Positions 17,554-28,690 of a DNA stretch of 64,000 bases are shown here, one piece after another. The stretch lies in the NCBI GenBank assembly GCA_016946835.1, contig JACVTC010000012.1, forward strand, positions 540,001-604,000, in the 5' to 3' direction. Numbering within the stretch: the stretch's first letter is position 1; each line of letters begins with the position of its first letter. A program made the translations under genes and the position numbers. Under the pieces are notes generated by a model. That model saw nothing but the letters and a program-made list of their open reading frames with translations, had not been told where the DNA came from and searched no databases. Source of the DNA: Neocallimastix lanati (nom. inval.) (Eukaryota; Neocallimastigomycota; Neocallimastigomycetes; Neocallimastigales; Neocallimastigaceae).

Positions 17554-18640
17554 GTAATAAATAATAAAATAAGTTTAATATATATGTAAAAAAAAAAATA
17601 ATGATAATAAAATTAACAACTAAAACATTATATAATTAATAATAGTAAACAAACAAACAAGAAAAAAAAAAAAATATATATATATATATATAAATATGTA
17701 ATTAAAATGGATATCTATAAGTTATTAAGAAGTTTACCGTTATTGAAAAATTATGGTAAAGATGTAGACTTAGGGATGCATGATTTCGAAGAAGTTATGG
17801 AACTATATCGAGAATCCTAAAAGAAGACTTGTTTTTATGAAAGAATGTGTGGATTATGGTTCTAAGGAGGTTCTAAGAAGTATAGAAGAAAATAATAAAA
17901 ATAAAACATATCCATCAACTCAAATTATTAAAGAAGAAATTGAGAAATATTTTGGAATTACTAAGATCGATAAAATGTGGGAGTTAAAAAGAAGTGAAAA
18001 TTAAAGCAAATGAATCAATGCCTATATTTAATATTAATTATATTAGAAAATATAAAAATATTGATAAAGAAATGAGAAAATTAATTACAGTGGAAGATTA
18101 TATAAAGTCAATTAAAAACCAAGAATATATCCATGTTTAAAAGTATTAGAGCAAGAATGTGAAAATATTGAAGAAGCAATTAAGGCCAGTAGAATTGAAG
18201 AAATTAAGAAATTTCAAAATAGATTTTAACGATTATAAGCAAAATTATTAAAATAATTATATAAAATGATCGTAATAATAATATTAATAAGGAAAATAGT
18301 AAAATTATGTACTTTAAATGTTATGAATTAGGCCACAAAACATTCATTTATACATATTTATTTATAGAATTATCAATAATGGAAGAAAAAGGAATGACAG
18401 AAAATAATAAAAGAAGTAATTATAGACAAAATTTTAATAAGAAAAAAATATTTTTATATAATAAAAATAAAAATAATAAATTATTTGGTAAAAACAGTAA
18501 TAATTATTAATATAATAATAATGGAAATTATTCTGGTAATGTTGATAATTGGAATAATAAACAAAATGATATTAATATAAATAAACAGAATAATTTATAG
18601 AATTATATGGATGATAATAATGATTATTAAAATAATAAGT
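17440..18640 (+). pseudogene. retrotransposon leader and gag remnant
   Basis: A family B-like LTR 3' end (TTGATATTGATG..) is followed by TTTGGTGACAGTAACAAG, where a tRNA-type primer binding site (TGG..) would sit. A gag-like reading follows from the ATG at 17708 (MDIYKLLRSLPLLKNYGKDV), shifting frame near 17790 to a second open stretch ending at 18004 (KECVDYGSKEVL, IIKEEIEKYFGI). A later fragment, YFKCYELGHKTF at about 18310, resembles a CCHC zinc knuckle that has lost its first and last Cys. The remainder to 18640 and beyond is Asn-rich. Multiple stops and frameshifts make it non-functional. Confidence 0.6.
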
Positions 18641-18931
18641 TAAACTTTCCAAGGTATGAATTTAATAATAATTATGGAACAATAAAAAATTTTATTGGGC
18701 TAAAAGAAATACTAAAAATAGAAATTGGTATAATAATCATGGTAATAATAATAATTATTGTAATAATAATGAGAATAAGAATAATTATTGTTCTTATAAT
18801 AGTATTAATAATAATAATAATAATAATAGTAACAATAATATTTATAATAATAATTGTAGAGATGAAAATAATAATAATAATTACAATGACAGAAATAATA
18901 GTAATAAGAATTCTATTAGAAATAATAATTA
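18641..18931. other. Asn-rich coding remnant continuing into AAT-rich sequence
   Basis: AAT-rich sequence, readable in places as poly-Asn, probably the decayed C-terminal tail of the gag remnant. It ends at the MITE inverted repeat. Confidence 0.4.
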
Positions 18932-19091
18932 TTTATGCTTATAGTAATTGGACAAGCTATTTCAATTGTAATATCCTTCAATCCAGTATAATCCTGAAAT
19001 TAACTAGTGTCTATGTACTTTTCGTTCTTTCTTTGTTAGATCCAAGTAGAGGTGCGTAATACGAAACTTGTCCAATTACTATAAGCATAAA
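18932..19091. mobile_element. 160-bp MITE with perfect 25-bp inverted repeats
   Basis: The 25-bp arms at 18932-18956 and 19067-19091 (TTTATGCTTATAGTAATTGG plus ACAAG, and the exact reverse complement) are identical. With TA at the outer edge of each arm, this fits a Tc1/mariner-type MITE inserted at TA. The interior (18957-19066) shows no coding potential. It sits exactly at the junction between the gag remnant and the LINE remnant. Confidence 0.75.
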
Positions 19092-19827
19092 AATAACAAT
19101 CAATTATAAGGGATAGGAATATGAGGATTCTTAAGAAATCCTTTTAAGGGAATAAAGAGCATTTCTAACTTTATAGTTCATTCTCTGTATGATCGGTTTC
19201 AATTCTAAATCATAAGAAAACGGTACACCTAAGTAGGTATAGCAATTCGTTCTAGGTAACTCTTGAATGGAAAGATAAAAAGGTGGGGTTATTACTATTA
19301 AGAAATATTGAAACTTTCCCTGGTACTGTTAAACTAGCACATCTATTTGATACCAAATTGCTTTTTCATTATTTCTAGCCCAACTTACTGGAAAACTTTA
19401 ACAATTTCTTAAGTTAAGATCTTGTTGAAGCACCTAGCACAATATTATCTACAAAAAGATCTCCACAACAACGTTTATCACCTATAGAGATTCCATATTT
19501 ATCACATTTATTAAAAATGTCATTAATAAACAAGTTAAACAAAAAATTGGTGAGAGGATACAACCTTGAAGAATTCCTTTCTTAATACAAAAATGATTTC
19601 CGATAAATTTCCATCAACCCTTACACAAGCCTTGGAAGATGAGTATAAATTTTCAATAAATTTAAAGCACATACCTCTAATAGCTAAGTGATGAATTTTC
19701 ATTATTACATTAAATACCGGAACAGTGTCATACGCCTATTTAAGGTGGTTACATTTGGATTTTTAACTTATTATGATGGTAAAATTTCCATTCCTAATAA
19801 CGAATTAAATAAAAAAAAATTTTATAG

Positions 19828-19871
<44 letters not shown>

Positions 19872-21640
19872 ATTATTTACACGATTTAATTAATATTTCT
19901 AATAAAATGATAGAACTGACAATAAAAAAAAGATGTTAAAGGTCCAAAAAAAAGTAAGTTAAGTATCTTTATTTTCAAATTTTTCGTCTCTGATATATAA
20001 TTTATAATGAAGTGTAAAGGCTTACACATTCTTCTCGGTTACGAAATCCATATTGCCCTTGACTAATAAATCCTTTATCCATTCCATATTTAGAGATTCT
20101 ATTAGCGATAATTTTTTTTACAATAATTTTTAATTCATTATTGATAAGAGAGACGACACAATAGATATTACAATAGGATAGATCGCCCTTTTTATGAATA
20201 GAAACTATGGATACGTTATTTCCTGATTTTGGAAAAATCACCATTCCAAATACGACTGATTAAGGCATTGAGATATTTAAAACTAGATGAAATATAACTA
20301 TTATTTTCACTAGATTCTTCTGAATCATCTTTACCAAGGAATCAAAGCTTTGAAGAATTCCATTGGAATACTATCAGGACCACAAGCTTTATAGTTAGGC
20401 GTAGATGAAATCGCCTCGCTAAATTCTTCATCACTAATATCTTGATTAATTTCCCATCCTTGGAGTTCCCAAGTTCCTAAGTGCATTAGAATCTTTCCAG
20501 AAATCTATAGAAAGACTATGATCTGAAGAATTCGATCCTAAGAATTTATAATGAGAATGTCAAGCTTTTAATTTTTCATTCTATAGAAGATACTAATTCA
20601 TTGCTATTGTTTTTAATAGATGAGAGACCGTGAAAGATTGATTATTTATTTTTTTTTTTTCATTTTTTTTTTACCCATTTCTATTCTTTCATACTATCAT
20701 TTTTAAGAGCTAATGAACATCCAATTCAAATCCAATATTGATATTCTTTTTTCTTAAGTTCGTTACATCTTTTATGAACTGATTCACATAACCTATTATA
20801 CGAGTCAACAATTTTAGAAAATTCATAGGAATCAATTGCAGATTTATAACGATTAAATTTGTTTATACTTTATATGCTTTACCTTTTAAAGACAATAAAT
20901 TTTGCAGGACAATTTAAACATCACTTTTCTAATTTCTATTAAAGATGTAATCGATAAATTCTTAGCATTGGAATTAGTAGTATTGATGAACTTTTCAACT
21001 ATACTATCTGCTGAAAATTCTTCATTTCCTAATTCTTCACAAAGAATCTCAAATTTATTATGATCATAAATTTCATTCTTAAGTTCAAGACATTTATACC
21101 TATACATATCCTACCTAACAAATTTTTTTTTTTTTTTTTTTTTTTGATATCAAAAATGATTCATCTGTGATAGTTTTCTTGCAATAAACTACGAGCGATT
21201 TATGATCTGATACAGAAGGATAGTCAACAATAATAAAAACTTGTATATTTTATCCAGCATACTTAAGTTAACTAATGCATGATCAATATCTGATGAATAT
21301 CTACCTCTAGTCCATAAAACAGGTGAACCATTAATCAAAAGAATAAACCAGTTACCAAGGTTACTGTTGTTGGTTAATTTATCTTATAAATCAGCGGTGC
21401 TCATGTTAAAATCTCCAAGGAAGACTACATGAATGATTAGTGTGATTCTGAAGTCATGCAAAATCTTCAGAGAATGCATATCGGATATTGGACTTGTAAT
21501 GCGAATTTCTTAATGGGAGTATAGATATTACCTTTAGAACACTTTGAGTGACTATATGTTGTTTAAAGAAACAAGATGAGTATAGGAATTATCTTCAAGT
21601 ACTGCTTGGTGTTTTGGATATTTGTGATTGGAAAGTGTTA
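19092..21640 (-). pseudogene. LINE (non-LTR retrotransposon) remnant: endonuclease and reverse transcriptase
   Basis: Read on the minus strand from 21640 down. First come AP-endonuclease-like pieces near 21430-21150 (DFNMSTADL, then SDIDHALVN and a degraded SDHKSLVV-like end). Next is a linker region (20930-20560). Then come RT pieces: KACGPDSIPMEFF near 20380, IVSIHKKGDLSYCNIYCVVS and IIANRISKYGMDKGF near 20240-20030, and YDTVPVFNVMMKIHHLAIRG plus LYSSSKACVRVDGN near 19740-19590. These are the order and motifs of LINE ORF2. Frames shift repeatedly and a 25-base T run interrupts it at 21121-21145. The C-terminal part with the YADD motif is not recognisable. It is dead, and there is no tRNA within a few kilobases of its 5' side. 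Confidence 0.75.
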
Positions 21641-22247
21641 ATTTACATAAAAAAAAAAAATAGTAGTATAATGTAGTATGGATTGAATAAAATAAAATAA
21701 AATATTAAGAATATGAATATAATTAAAGTACAAATTTAATAAACTAAAATGAGATAAAATAGTAAAACATAAATAAAATTAAAGTACAGATTGAATAAAT
21801 TTAAATAAAATAAAATAAAATGTGATTGTAATTAAAAATTTAATAAAGTAAAATGAGATAAAATAATAAAACATAAATAAAATTAAAGTAAAGATTAAAT
21901 AAAATAAATTAAAATAAAACTTTTCTTATTCAATATTATTTTATACAAAAGTATAATTTTTAATTCAAAAAATAAAATTTTGTTTCTTAATATTGTTATT
22001 TCATATTTTCTTTATTAATATTTTTTTTAATATAAATTTAATTCTAAAATAAGATTTTATTTACTAATATTTTTTAATATAACTAAAAAGCATAAAATAA
22101 TAAATGTTTTAATTTGAATAAAATACAAAAATATTGAAAATAATTATAATAAATACTATAAAATAATATATACTAAATTTTAAATATTTATAAAGGTATT
22201 TTTTAATTATAATAAAATTAAAATTAAAATTATTTCAAAAAATAAAT

Positions 22248-22278
<31 letters not shown>

Positions 22279-22580
22279 AAAAAAAAAAAAAAGTAAGAAA
22301 TAATAAAAAAAAAAAAAAAGAATACAATATTATCATTAGATCCTAAAATATTATACTACAAATTATTATTGAATTTAAGTTCGATTCTATTAAAAATATT
22401 TAAAATCTAATGAAAATATTGTTTTCTTTTCTTTTTAAAAAATTAATATCGTTTGATAAAATATGAAAAAAAAAATATTTATATATATTCATTATTTTTT
22501 TTTTCAATACTACTTCACTTTTTAAAAATGATAAAACAATAAAGTAGTATATATTCAAACGACTAATCAGTATTCTTCAT
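21641..22580. other. intergenic with degenerate 41-bp satellite
   Basis: 21680-21910 contains degenerate units of the minisatellite in inverse orientation (ATTAAAGTACAGATTGAATA, ATGAGATAAAATA). The rest is A/T-rich with poly(A) runs at 22248-22318. It holds the 3' flank of the minus-strand gene ending at 22581. No gene was seen. Confidence 0.6.
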
Positions 22581-24602
22581 TTAATACTTATCTATTAAAT
22601 ATTCATTATAATTAACAGCAGGAATTAATGTATCATCCCGGTTATAATTATGAACACCATTAAATGTGTTATCTTTGGCTTCTTTTATATCAATAAAGAT
22701 ATTTTCTAATTTTTTATCTAATTCTTCAAAGTACTGACTAAATTCAAATCTTTTTTGAAATAAATAATTTATGTTACTTATAAGATAATTTCCATAGAAC
22801 TTATCTTTAGTTGTGCTTAAATTATTATAAAAACATTGTATATGATGTTTATATAACTCATCTATTTCATTAAGAATAACTTCCGAATGATTTTTCTCTT
22901 CAAGTAAATCGAAATATTTGAAATATTTAGATATCATGTAATCTTTTTGGGTATTTAAATCGTTATTATCAAATGAATAATTATTTAAATTTTCATGATT
23001 TTGGAAATCATCAATACTACCATTGGGTGGTGATGGTTTTGATGGCATTTGTATTGGTGATGACAATAATGATGATGTTTGTGATGGTGATGGTGAAGGA
23101 TATTCATTTTTTTGTTGTATGGAATTTCTACTTAAATTTATCATATTTTCATTTAAATTATTATTAATTTCATCATTATCGCTTTCATTATTACTATTAA
23201 TATCTACCATATTTTCGTCTAAATTATTATTGATTTCATCATTATTGCTTTCATTATTATTAATTTTATTTTGACTATTAATGTTATTATTAATAGCAAC
23301 TTGATTATTATTATAACCAATAATATTTTGTTCTAACAGATTCATATCATTAGTTTCATTTGTAGATAAAATATTATCTAATTGAATATCACTTAATGTA
23401 GGATTAAATAGCATTAAATCTTTCATCACTTCATCACTACCATAGTAATTTTCATTATTATTTGAAATTGTTTTATCTTCCTTCATATCTAAGTTATCTC
23501 CAGAATTTTTATTACTTTCTTTAATTCCTTTTTTCTGGTAAAAATTAATACCAAAATTAAATGTTTCTTTTAATTTATATGAGTTTGTACCTTCATCAAA
23601 AGAAAACATGGATTTAAAATAATATGGGTAAAGGCTTTTTTGTTTCTCTATCATAAGAGCTTTATGTCTTTCAAGAAATGAACTTCCTTTTCTTTTTTGC
23701 AATTGTTTATAACTCATAAGTGAAAATGGATCACTTATTACCATATCTTTATTATCTTGGAAAATAATAAAGTAATAAAGCCAGAACCCGTTCTTTATTG
23801 TAGTACTATTAGTATGGAGTTTAATATCAATAGATGAATTAGAGGGAATATTTGGATTTAATACTTTCACTGGATGGAAAGTTATAATTTCTTGAATTTC
23901 TTTATAAGAATAAGAATTCAAATCAGCTTTAAATTTATCAATACAATTCTTTACTTCAGATAAAGTTTTAACATTTTTATTAGCAATTCTTAAGCCAAAT
24001 TGATATATTACACCTTTAACATTGTTGAAGGTATCTAACCTAAAATGTAATCTAACAGGTCTTCCGATAACAGGCTTTTTTCTATTTTTATTTTTATCCT
24101 TGCTGGTATTAGTTCCTGTGGTGGCATCAGTTTTTGTGATGTCATTTCTTGTGGCATTAATTTTCTTAGAATTGTTCCTGTTCTTAGTATTTTTTCCAAT
24201 AGCAGATGTAATTTCTTTTTTGATTTTATTTTTTTGATGCTCATTTTTTTTCTCTTCAACATAATTCATGAAATTCTTACTCCTATTAATTATATTTTTG
24301 GAATCAGTTCCATCAAGAGCTTCAGTTAATTTATCATCTTGATAAACAATTTTTATTATAAAATTATCTAAACTAATCTCATTTTTATAATCAGGATTAT
24401 TTTCCGTAAACGCTTCAGGCATACTTTGCAAATACTTTAAATGGTCATATTTCTCACTAATTTTAAAAAAATTATTAACTTCACAATTTGCTTTTATCTC
24501 GGCCAAATCAAGGTTAACATTATTATATTTTGCCATCAACTTCGAAATATAATCTAGGATTTCGTTATATCCTTTTATCATTATTTTTTCATTTCCAGAC
24601 AT
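22581..24602 (-). CDS. Asn-rich protein with a possible beta-sandwich DNA-binding domain
   Basis: A 673-residue protein. I place the start at the ATG at 24602 (context TTTAAAAATGTCTGG), because the ten codons upstream begin with TTG. The N-terminal ~75 residues form a helical region. A Lys/Asn/Thr-rich linker follows, then a well-structured segment at about residues 175-355: GRPVRLHFRLDTFNNVKGVI, then a central ITFHPVKVLNPNIPSN, then WLYYFIIFQDNKDMVISDPF and SYKQLQKRKG, then LYPYYFKSMFSFDE. The 'ISDPF' motif plus a basic KQLQKRKG tail resembles the ends of Rel-like, velvet-like or CudA/STAT-like DNA-binding beta sandwiches. This is weak, pattern-level evidence. After it come Asn-rich repeats (ESNNDEINNN type) and a Pro/Ser PEST-like patch, and the C-terminal 110 residues are again helical. 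There is no intron. It is probably a nuclear regulator; function is not established. Confidence 0.7.
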   Translation of the reverse strand: MSGNEKIMIKGYNEILDYISKLMAKYNNVNLDLAEIKANCEVNNFFKISEKYDHLKYLQSMPEAFTENNPDYKNEISLDNFIIKIVYQDDKLTEALDGTDSKNIINRSKNFMNYVEEKKNEHQKNKIKKEITSAIGKNTKNRNNSKKINATRNDITKTDATTGTNTSKDKNKNRKKPVIGRPVRLHFRLDTFNNVKGVIYQFGLRIANKNVKTLSEVKNCIDKFKADLNSYSYKEIQEIITFHPVKVLNPNIPSNSSIDIKLHTNSTTIKNGFWLYYFIIFQDNKDMVISDPFSLMSYKQLQKRKGSSFLERHKALMIEKQKSLYPYYFKSMFSFDEGTNSYKLKETFNFGINFYQKKGIKESNKNSGDNLDMKEDKTISNNNENYYGSDEVMKDLMLFNPTLSDIQLDNILSTNETNDMNLLEQNIIGYNNNQVAINNNINSQNKINNNESNNDEINNNLDENMVDINSNNESDNDEINNNLNENMINLSRNSIQQKNEYPSPSPSQTSSLLSSPIQMPSKPSPPNGSIDDFQNHENLNNYSFDNNDLNTQKDYMISKYFKYFDLLEEKNHSEVILNEIDELYKHHIQCFYNNLSTTKDKFYGNYLISNINYLFQKRFEFSQYFEELDKKLENIFIDIKEAKDNTFNGVHNYNRDDTLIPAVNYNEYLIDKY

Positions 24603-24802
24603 TTTTAAAGGCAAATAGTTTATATTTTTCAATAAAACTTTAAACTTTTTTTTTTTTTTTTTGATGAAAATGATAAAAATAATGTAGTACTAAGTTTAAC
24701 TGAATAAAAATAGATAAAAAAAAAAAAACAATTTTTTTTTTGTATTTATATAATTTTATTTATTTTAATTTATATATTTATTAAAATTGTTTAATATAAT
24801 AT

Positions 24803-24928
24803 TAATAATAATAAATTAAAAATAAATCTTTGATAGGTTTACGTTAAGATAGAAATAATTAATGTTAACCAATTATTTCTATCTTAACTCAAACCTATCA
24901 AAGATTTATTTTTAATTTATTATTAATA
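24803..24928. repeat. long near-perfect hairpin (about 55-bp stem)
   Basis: The left arm contains AAATCTTTGATAGGTTT and GTTAAGATAGAAATAATT. The right arm is AATTATTTCTATCTTAAC and AAACCTATCAAAGATTT, with pairing continuing outward through AAATTAAAAATA. The only internal disruption is a 2-nt mismatch (AC/TC), and the loop is about 10 nt. It lies ~200 bp upstream of the minus-strand gene that starts at 24602. It could be a foldback MITE or a regulatory hairpin. Confidence 0.85.
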
Positions 24929-25418
24929 TATTGTTAATCTATTCATTAATACAATTTCTTGTTATAATAAAAAAAATTTTTTTTTAATTATGAATCAATC
25001 AGAATAAAAAAAAGGATAAAATGAAGTAATGAATAAAAAAGATTTAATAATAGTATAATTATAATATATTACGAGTTAATATTATATATTATATATCATA
25101 TATATATCAATATTTATTTTATATATATTTTTAGTTCCAAAAAAATAATATTAGAAATAATAATAAAAAATAATAATTAAAATTATCAATAAAACATTAG
25201 AAATAATAATAAAAAATAATAATTAAAATTATCAATAAAACTAAACTAAAATATATATTCATATTATATATACATTTTTTTATTTGAAATTGGATTATCA
25301 AAAATAAAACAAACAAAAAATAAAACAAACAAAAAATAAAACAAGCATAAAATAAAACAAACAAAAAACAAAAAATAAAAATAAAAATAAAAAAAATTAC
25401 TATAAAATTGATAATAAT

Positions 25419-25450
<32 letters not shown>

Positions 25451-26162
25451 CTAGTTTTTATAAACTAATGATTTAAAATGATTCTAGAATGTTATTTTTA
25501 ATTTTTTATTTTAATATCTACAATTTTACTATTAAATATTATTTCATATTGTAATAAAATAAGTTTTCTTTTAATTTTCATATTTTGTTATATTTTGTAT
25601 ATTTTGTTATGACTTTTTTTTTTTTATCGTTATCATTATTAATTTTTCATATGTGGAATAAAATTCTATTGGATGATCAGATATTTTTAAACTTTAAAAA
25701 TTATTTAGGAGTATGTTAGTATGTCCAAATTATCAAATATAATTAAAATATATATATATATTATAGTATATAAAAAATTAAATGGAATAATATATTAAAT
25801 TTTATTAAAATATATATTATTTAATATAAAAACAATCAATAATATAATTTAAATAACATTTAATAATTCAAATCCTTTTTTTTTATATTTATTTTATTTC
25901 TTTTTTTGGTTGGTTGATGGATTAGGGTTAATAGTTAATATTATTAATAAAATTGAATATGTCCAATTTTTAGTTATTTCAATTGTTAAAAACTATTATT
26001 ATAAATTTATATATGATAGAATAATTCAATTATATCCATTTTTTTATACTTTAATATATATTCAAAATTAATAATAGCTTTATGTCTTTTTTTTTTATTG
26101 ATTTTAATTATTATTATTATTTTAAAATATAATCTATTTTATTATTATTATTAATATTATTA

Positions 26163-26208
<46 letters not shown>

Positions 26209-27800
26209 TATTATTATTATTATTATTATTAGTTTTATTAAATCCTTTTTATTATTATAATTAATATTATTATTGATTTTGTGAACTTTTTTCAATTTTT
26301 TTATGGATTATTTTTCATTCACTTTATTTTTTCATCCATTTTATTTGAATTATTTTTTATCAAGCTGTTTAATTCTTTAAATAAAAGTTATGACCTTTTT
26401 TTTTTTTTTTTTTATAATTTTAAAGATGACTTTTTAGTCATTAAAAAAAAATAATAAATCAAATAAAAATTGTATTATCTGTTATATTATTGAATAATCG
26501 TGAAATGAAAAAGAAAAAACTTTACAAAAAAAAAAAAAATAAATAAAAAAATATTATCATTTCTTTTATATTATAAATTATAAACTAAATATTTTTAATT
26601 TTTCATAATATATTATATATCTTATATTTGTTTTTTTCTGTATGATTGAATTTATTAAATTTATATATATATATATATATTTATTTATTATAACGTTAAT
26701 ATTTACTATTTAATTTATTTATTATATATTTATTCCTATAATTATTTTATTATTTAAAAAAAAAAATAATTCTATTACCATTATTGTAATTCTATGTTTT
26801 ATTTTATTTTTATTTTATTTTATGTCATTTTTTTTCCACTCGTATTTTTTATATCATTTACTTTCTTTGTTTTTATTTATAATTTATTTATTTTTTATTT
26901 ATTTTTTATTATTTATTTATTTATTATTTATTATTTTTTAATTTTTTTTTTCACTTTAGATAGATATTTATACTTTTTTTTTTTATTTATATACAAAATT
27001 TTTGGTCATTGAAACTTTTTAAATATGAATAAATGACTGAAGATAATAAAAAGTTTTTATAATTTTTTAATTTATTTTATATTACTTCTTTATTTTTAGA
27101 AAAAATTTTTTATTTATTAAAAATTAGTGAAATTTTTATAATTCTATATCAATAATAAAATCATAATTATTATAATTATTGATATAGAATTATGAAAATT
27201 TTATATTCTCTCTTTAAAATATTTTTGTGGTTTAACAAAAATTATTATTTAATATATGATTGTTTAAATCTTTGTAATGTATATTCTTAAATTGAGTTAT
27301 GTTTATTCAAAGGAGGGAATAATGTCAATTTTATTAAAATACTTTATGATACAGAGTTACTAGCACTTAATTATTCTAAATTATTACGTTGTAGCTTGTT
27401 CACTATTAATATTATAATATAATTCAATACATTTGTATATTTAATAGTAATTATTAAATATTAAAATTTAATATCTTTTTTTTTGTCAATAATAATATTT
27501 GAAATAATTATGCTATTCATATATTATTCAATATTCATATATATATTAATAATTGTAATATTAAATATATTAAATTAAATAGTTTTTTTGACAATAATAA
27601 TATTTGAAATAATTTTACTATTCATATATTATTCAATATTCATATATTATTCAATATTCATATATATATTAATAATTATAATATTAAATATATTAAATAG
27701 TTTAATATATTAAATAGTTAATTTCTTCTAAATATATATAATAAGAATATTATTATTATATATAACTTAAATATTCTTATTTATTTTAAAGTTTATATTA
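24929..27800. other. AT-rich intergenic region with short repeats, no gene seen
   Basis: Contains a direct repeat of ~55 bp (25145-25250), AAATAAAACAAACA repeats (25300-25390), an (ATT)n block (26140-26240) and a small hairpin at about 27135-27195 (ATAATTCTATATCAATAAT and its complement). Below 27800 a ~110-bp segment (CAATAATAATATTTGAAATA) is repeated near 27488 and 27591. No credible gene is present; the open stretch near 26794 is Phe/Leu/Tyr low complexity. Confidence 0.5.
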
Positions 27801-27827
27801 AAAATACACAATATATATATATTAAAT

Positions 27828-28165
27828 GTGGATCGTGCATTTTGTAATGTGGCTTATATATATATTTTACAATAAAGCCATACATTTTTTAGATATTCTA
27901 TACATCATAAATAAATATATAAATAATTATTATAATTATTATTTTAAAGAAATAATAATATATTTTATTAAAAAAGAATTATAAAAAATTATTTTTTGTT
28001 TATAAAAAAATATTTTTACAATTGAATATTAATAAATTATATATATAAAAAAAAATATTTATTATTTTTTTAATTATTGTTTATTTAATTATCAAAAACA
28101 AGCCACATTGGGAAATGCACAATTGAGAAATTCTGGTGTGGGGCATTTCGCCAAATTGAAAATTA
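27828..28165. mobile_element. degenerate relative of the 370-bp MITE
   Basis: The left side has CGTGCATTTTGTAATGTGGC. The right side, in inverse orientation, has GCCACATTGGGAAATGCACAA plus GGGGCATTTCGCC. These are the same subterminal motifs as in the MITEs at 13977 and 16813. A target duplication cannot be assigned with confidence in this A/T-rich flank. Confidence 0.5.
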
Positions 28166-28279
28166 TTAAATAAATAAATAAATCAATAAATAAAATTAAA
28201 TATTATTAATATCGCATAAAAACAATTTTAAAAAAAATATTTTGAATTAATATTTATTTATTTATTCATTTATTTATAT

Positions 28280-28415
28280 CAACACTCTATTTGTCGAAAT
28301 GCAACCTGGCGAATAGCAACTTGGGGAAATGCAACTTGGGGAAATGCAACATTTTAATACTACGCCACTTGGCGAAATGCAATTTGGGGAAATGCAACTC
28401 TCCCGAGAAACTCAC
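28280..28415. repeat. cluster of GGGGAAATGCAACTT-type motifs
   Basis: At least seven copies of a 13-17-bp motif (GCGAAATGCAACCT, GGGGAAATGCAACTT and variants) in about 130 bp, in direct orientation, with GCCACTTGGCGAAATGC in between. This resembles the subterminal repeat clusters that transposases bind. It is noticeably richer in GC than the surroundings. Confidence 0.7.
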
Positions 28416-28444
28416 TAGATTCATATTAAATTAAAAATACCTTA

Positions 28445-28690
28445 ACCTATATTAAAATTAACTATCTATAAAAAATCGGATTTAAGAAATACTAAAAATA
28501 ATAACTAAAAATTGGGTTTAAGAAATACTAAAAATAATATTAAAATTAACTATCTATAAAAAATCGGATTTAAGAAATACTAAAAATAATAACTAAAAAT
28601 TGGGTTTAAGAAATACTAAAAATAATATTAAAATTAACTATCTATAAAAAATCGGATTTAAGAAATACTAAAAATAATAACTCAAAAGTA
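28445..28690. repeat. 87-bp tandem repeat, about 2.7 copies
   Basis: Units contain CTATAAAAAATCGGATTTAA and AAAATTGGGTTTAAGAAATA, and consecutive copies are identical over long stretches. Degenerate single units (TATAAAAAATCGGAGCTACA near 28933; ATTGGTTAAAGAAATACT near 29279) lie further right. Confidence 0.85.

Noticed and set aside
22973-23274. Plus-strand frames opposite the Asn/Asp-rich part of the 22581-24602 gene
   Set aside because: Antisense shadows of the repeat-rich coding sequence.
26794-27012. 72-residue hydrophobic frame in the large intergenic region
   Set aside because: T-rich low complexity; no start context or homology-like features.
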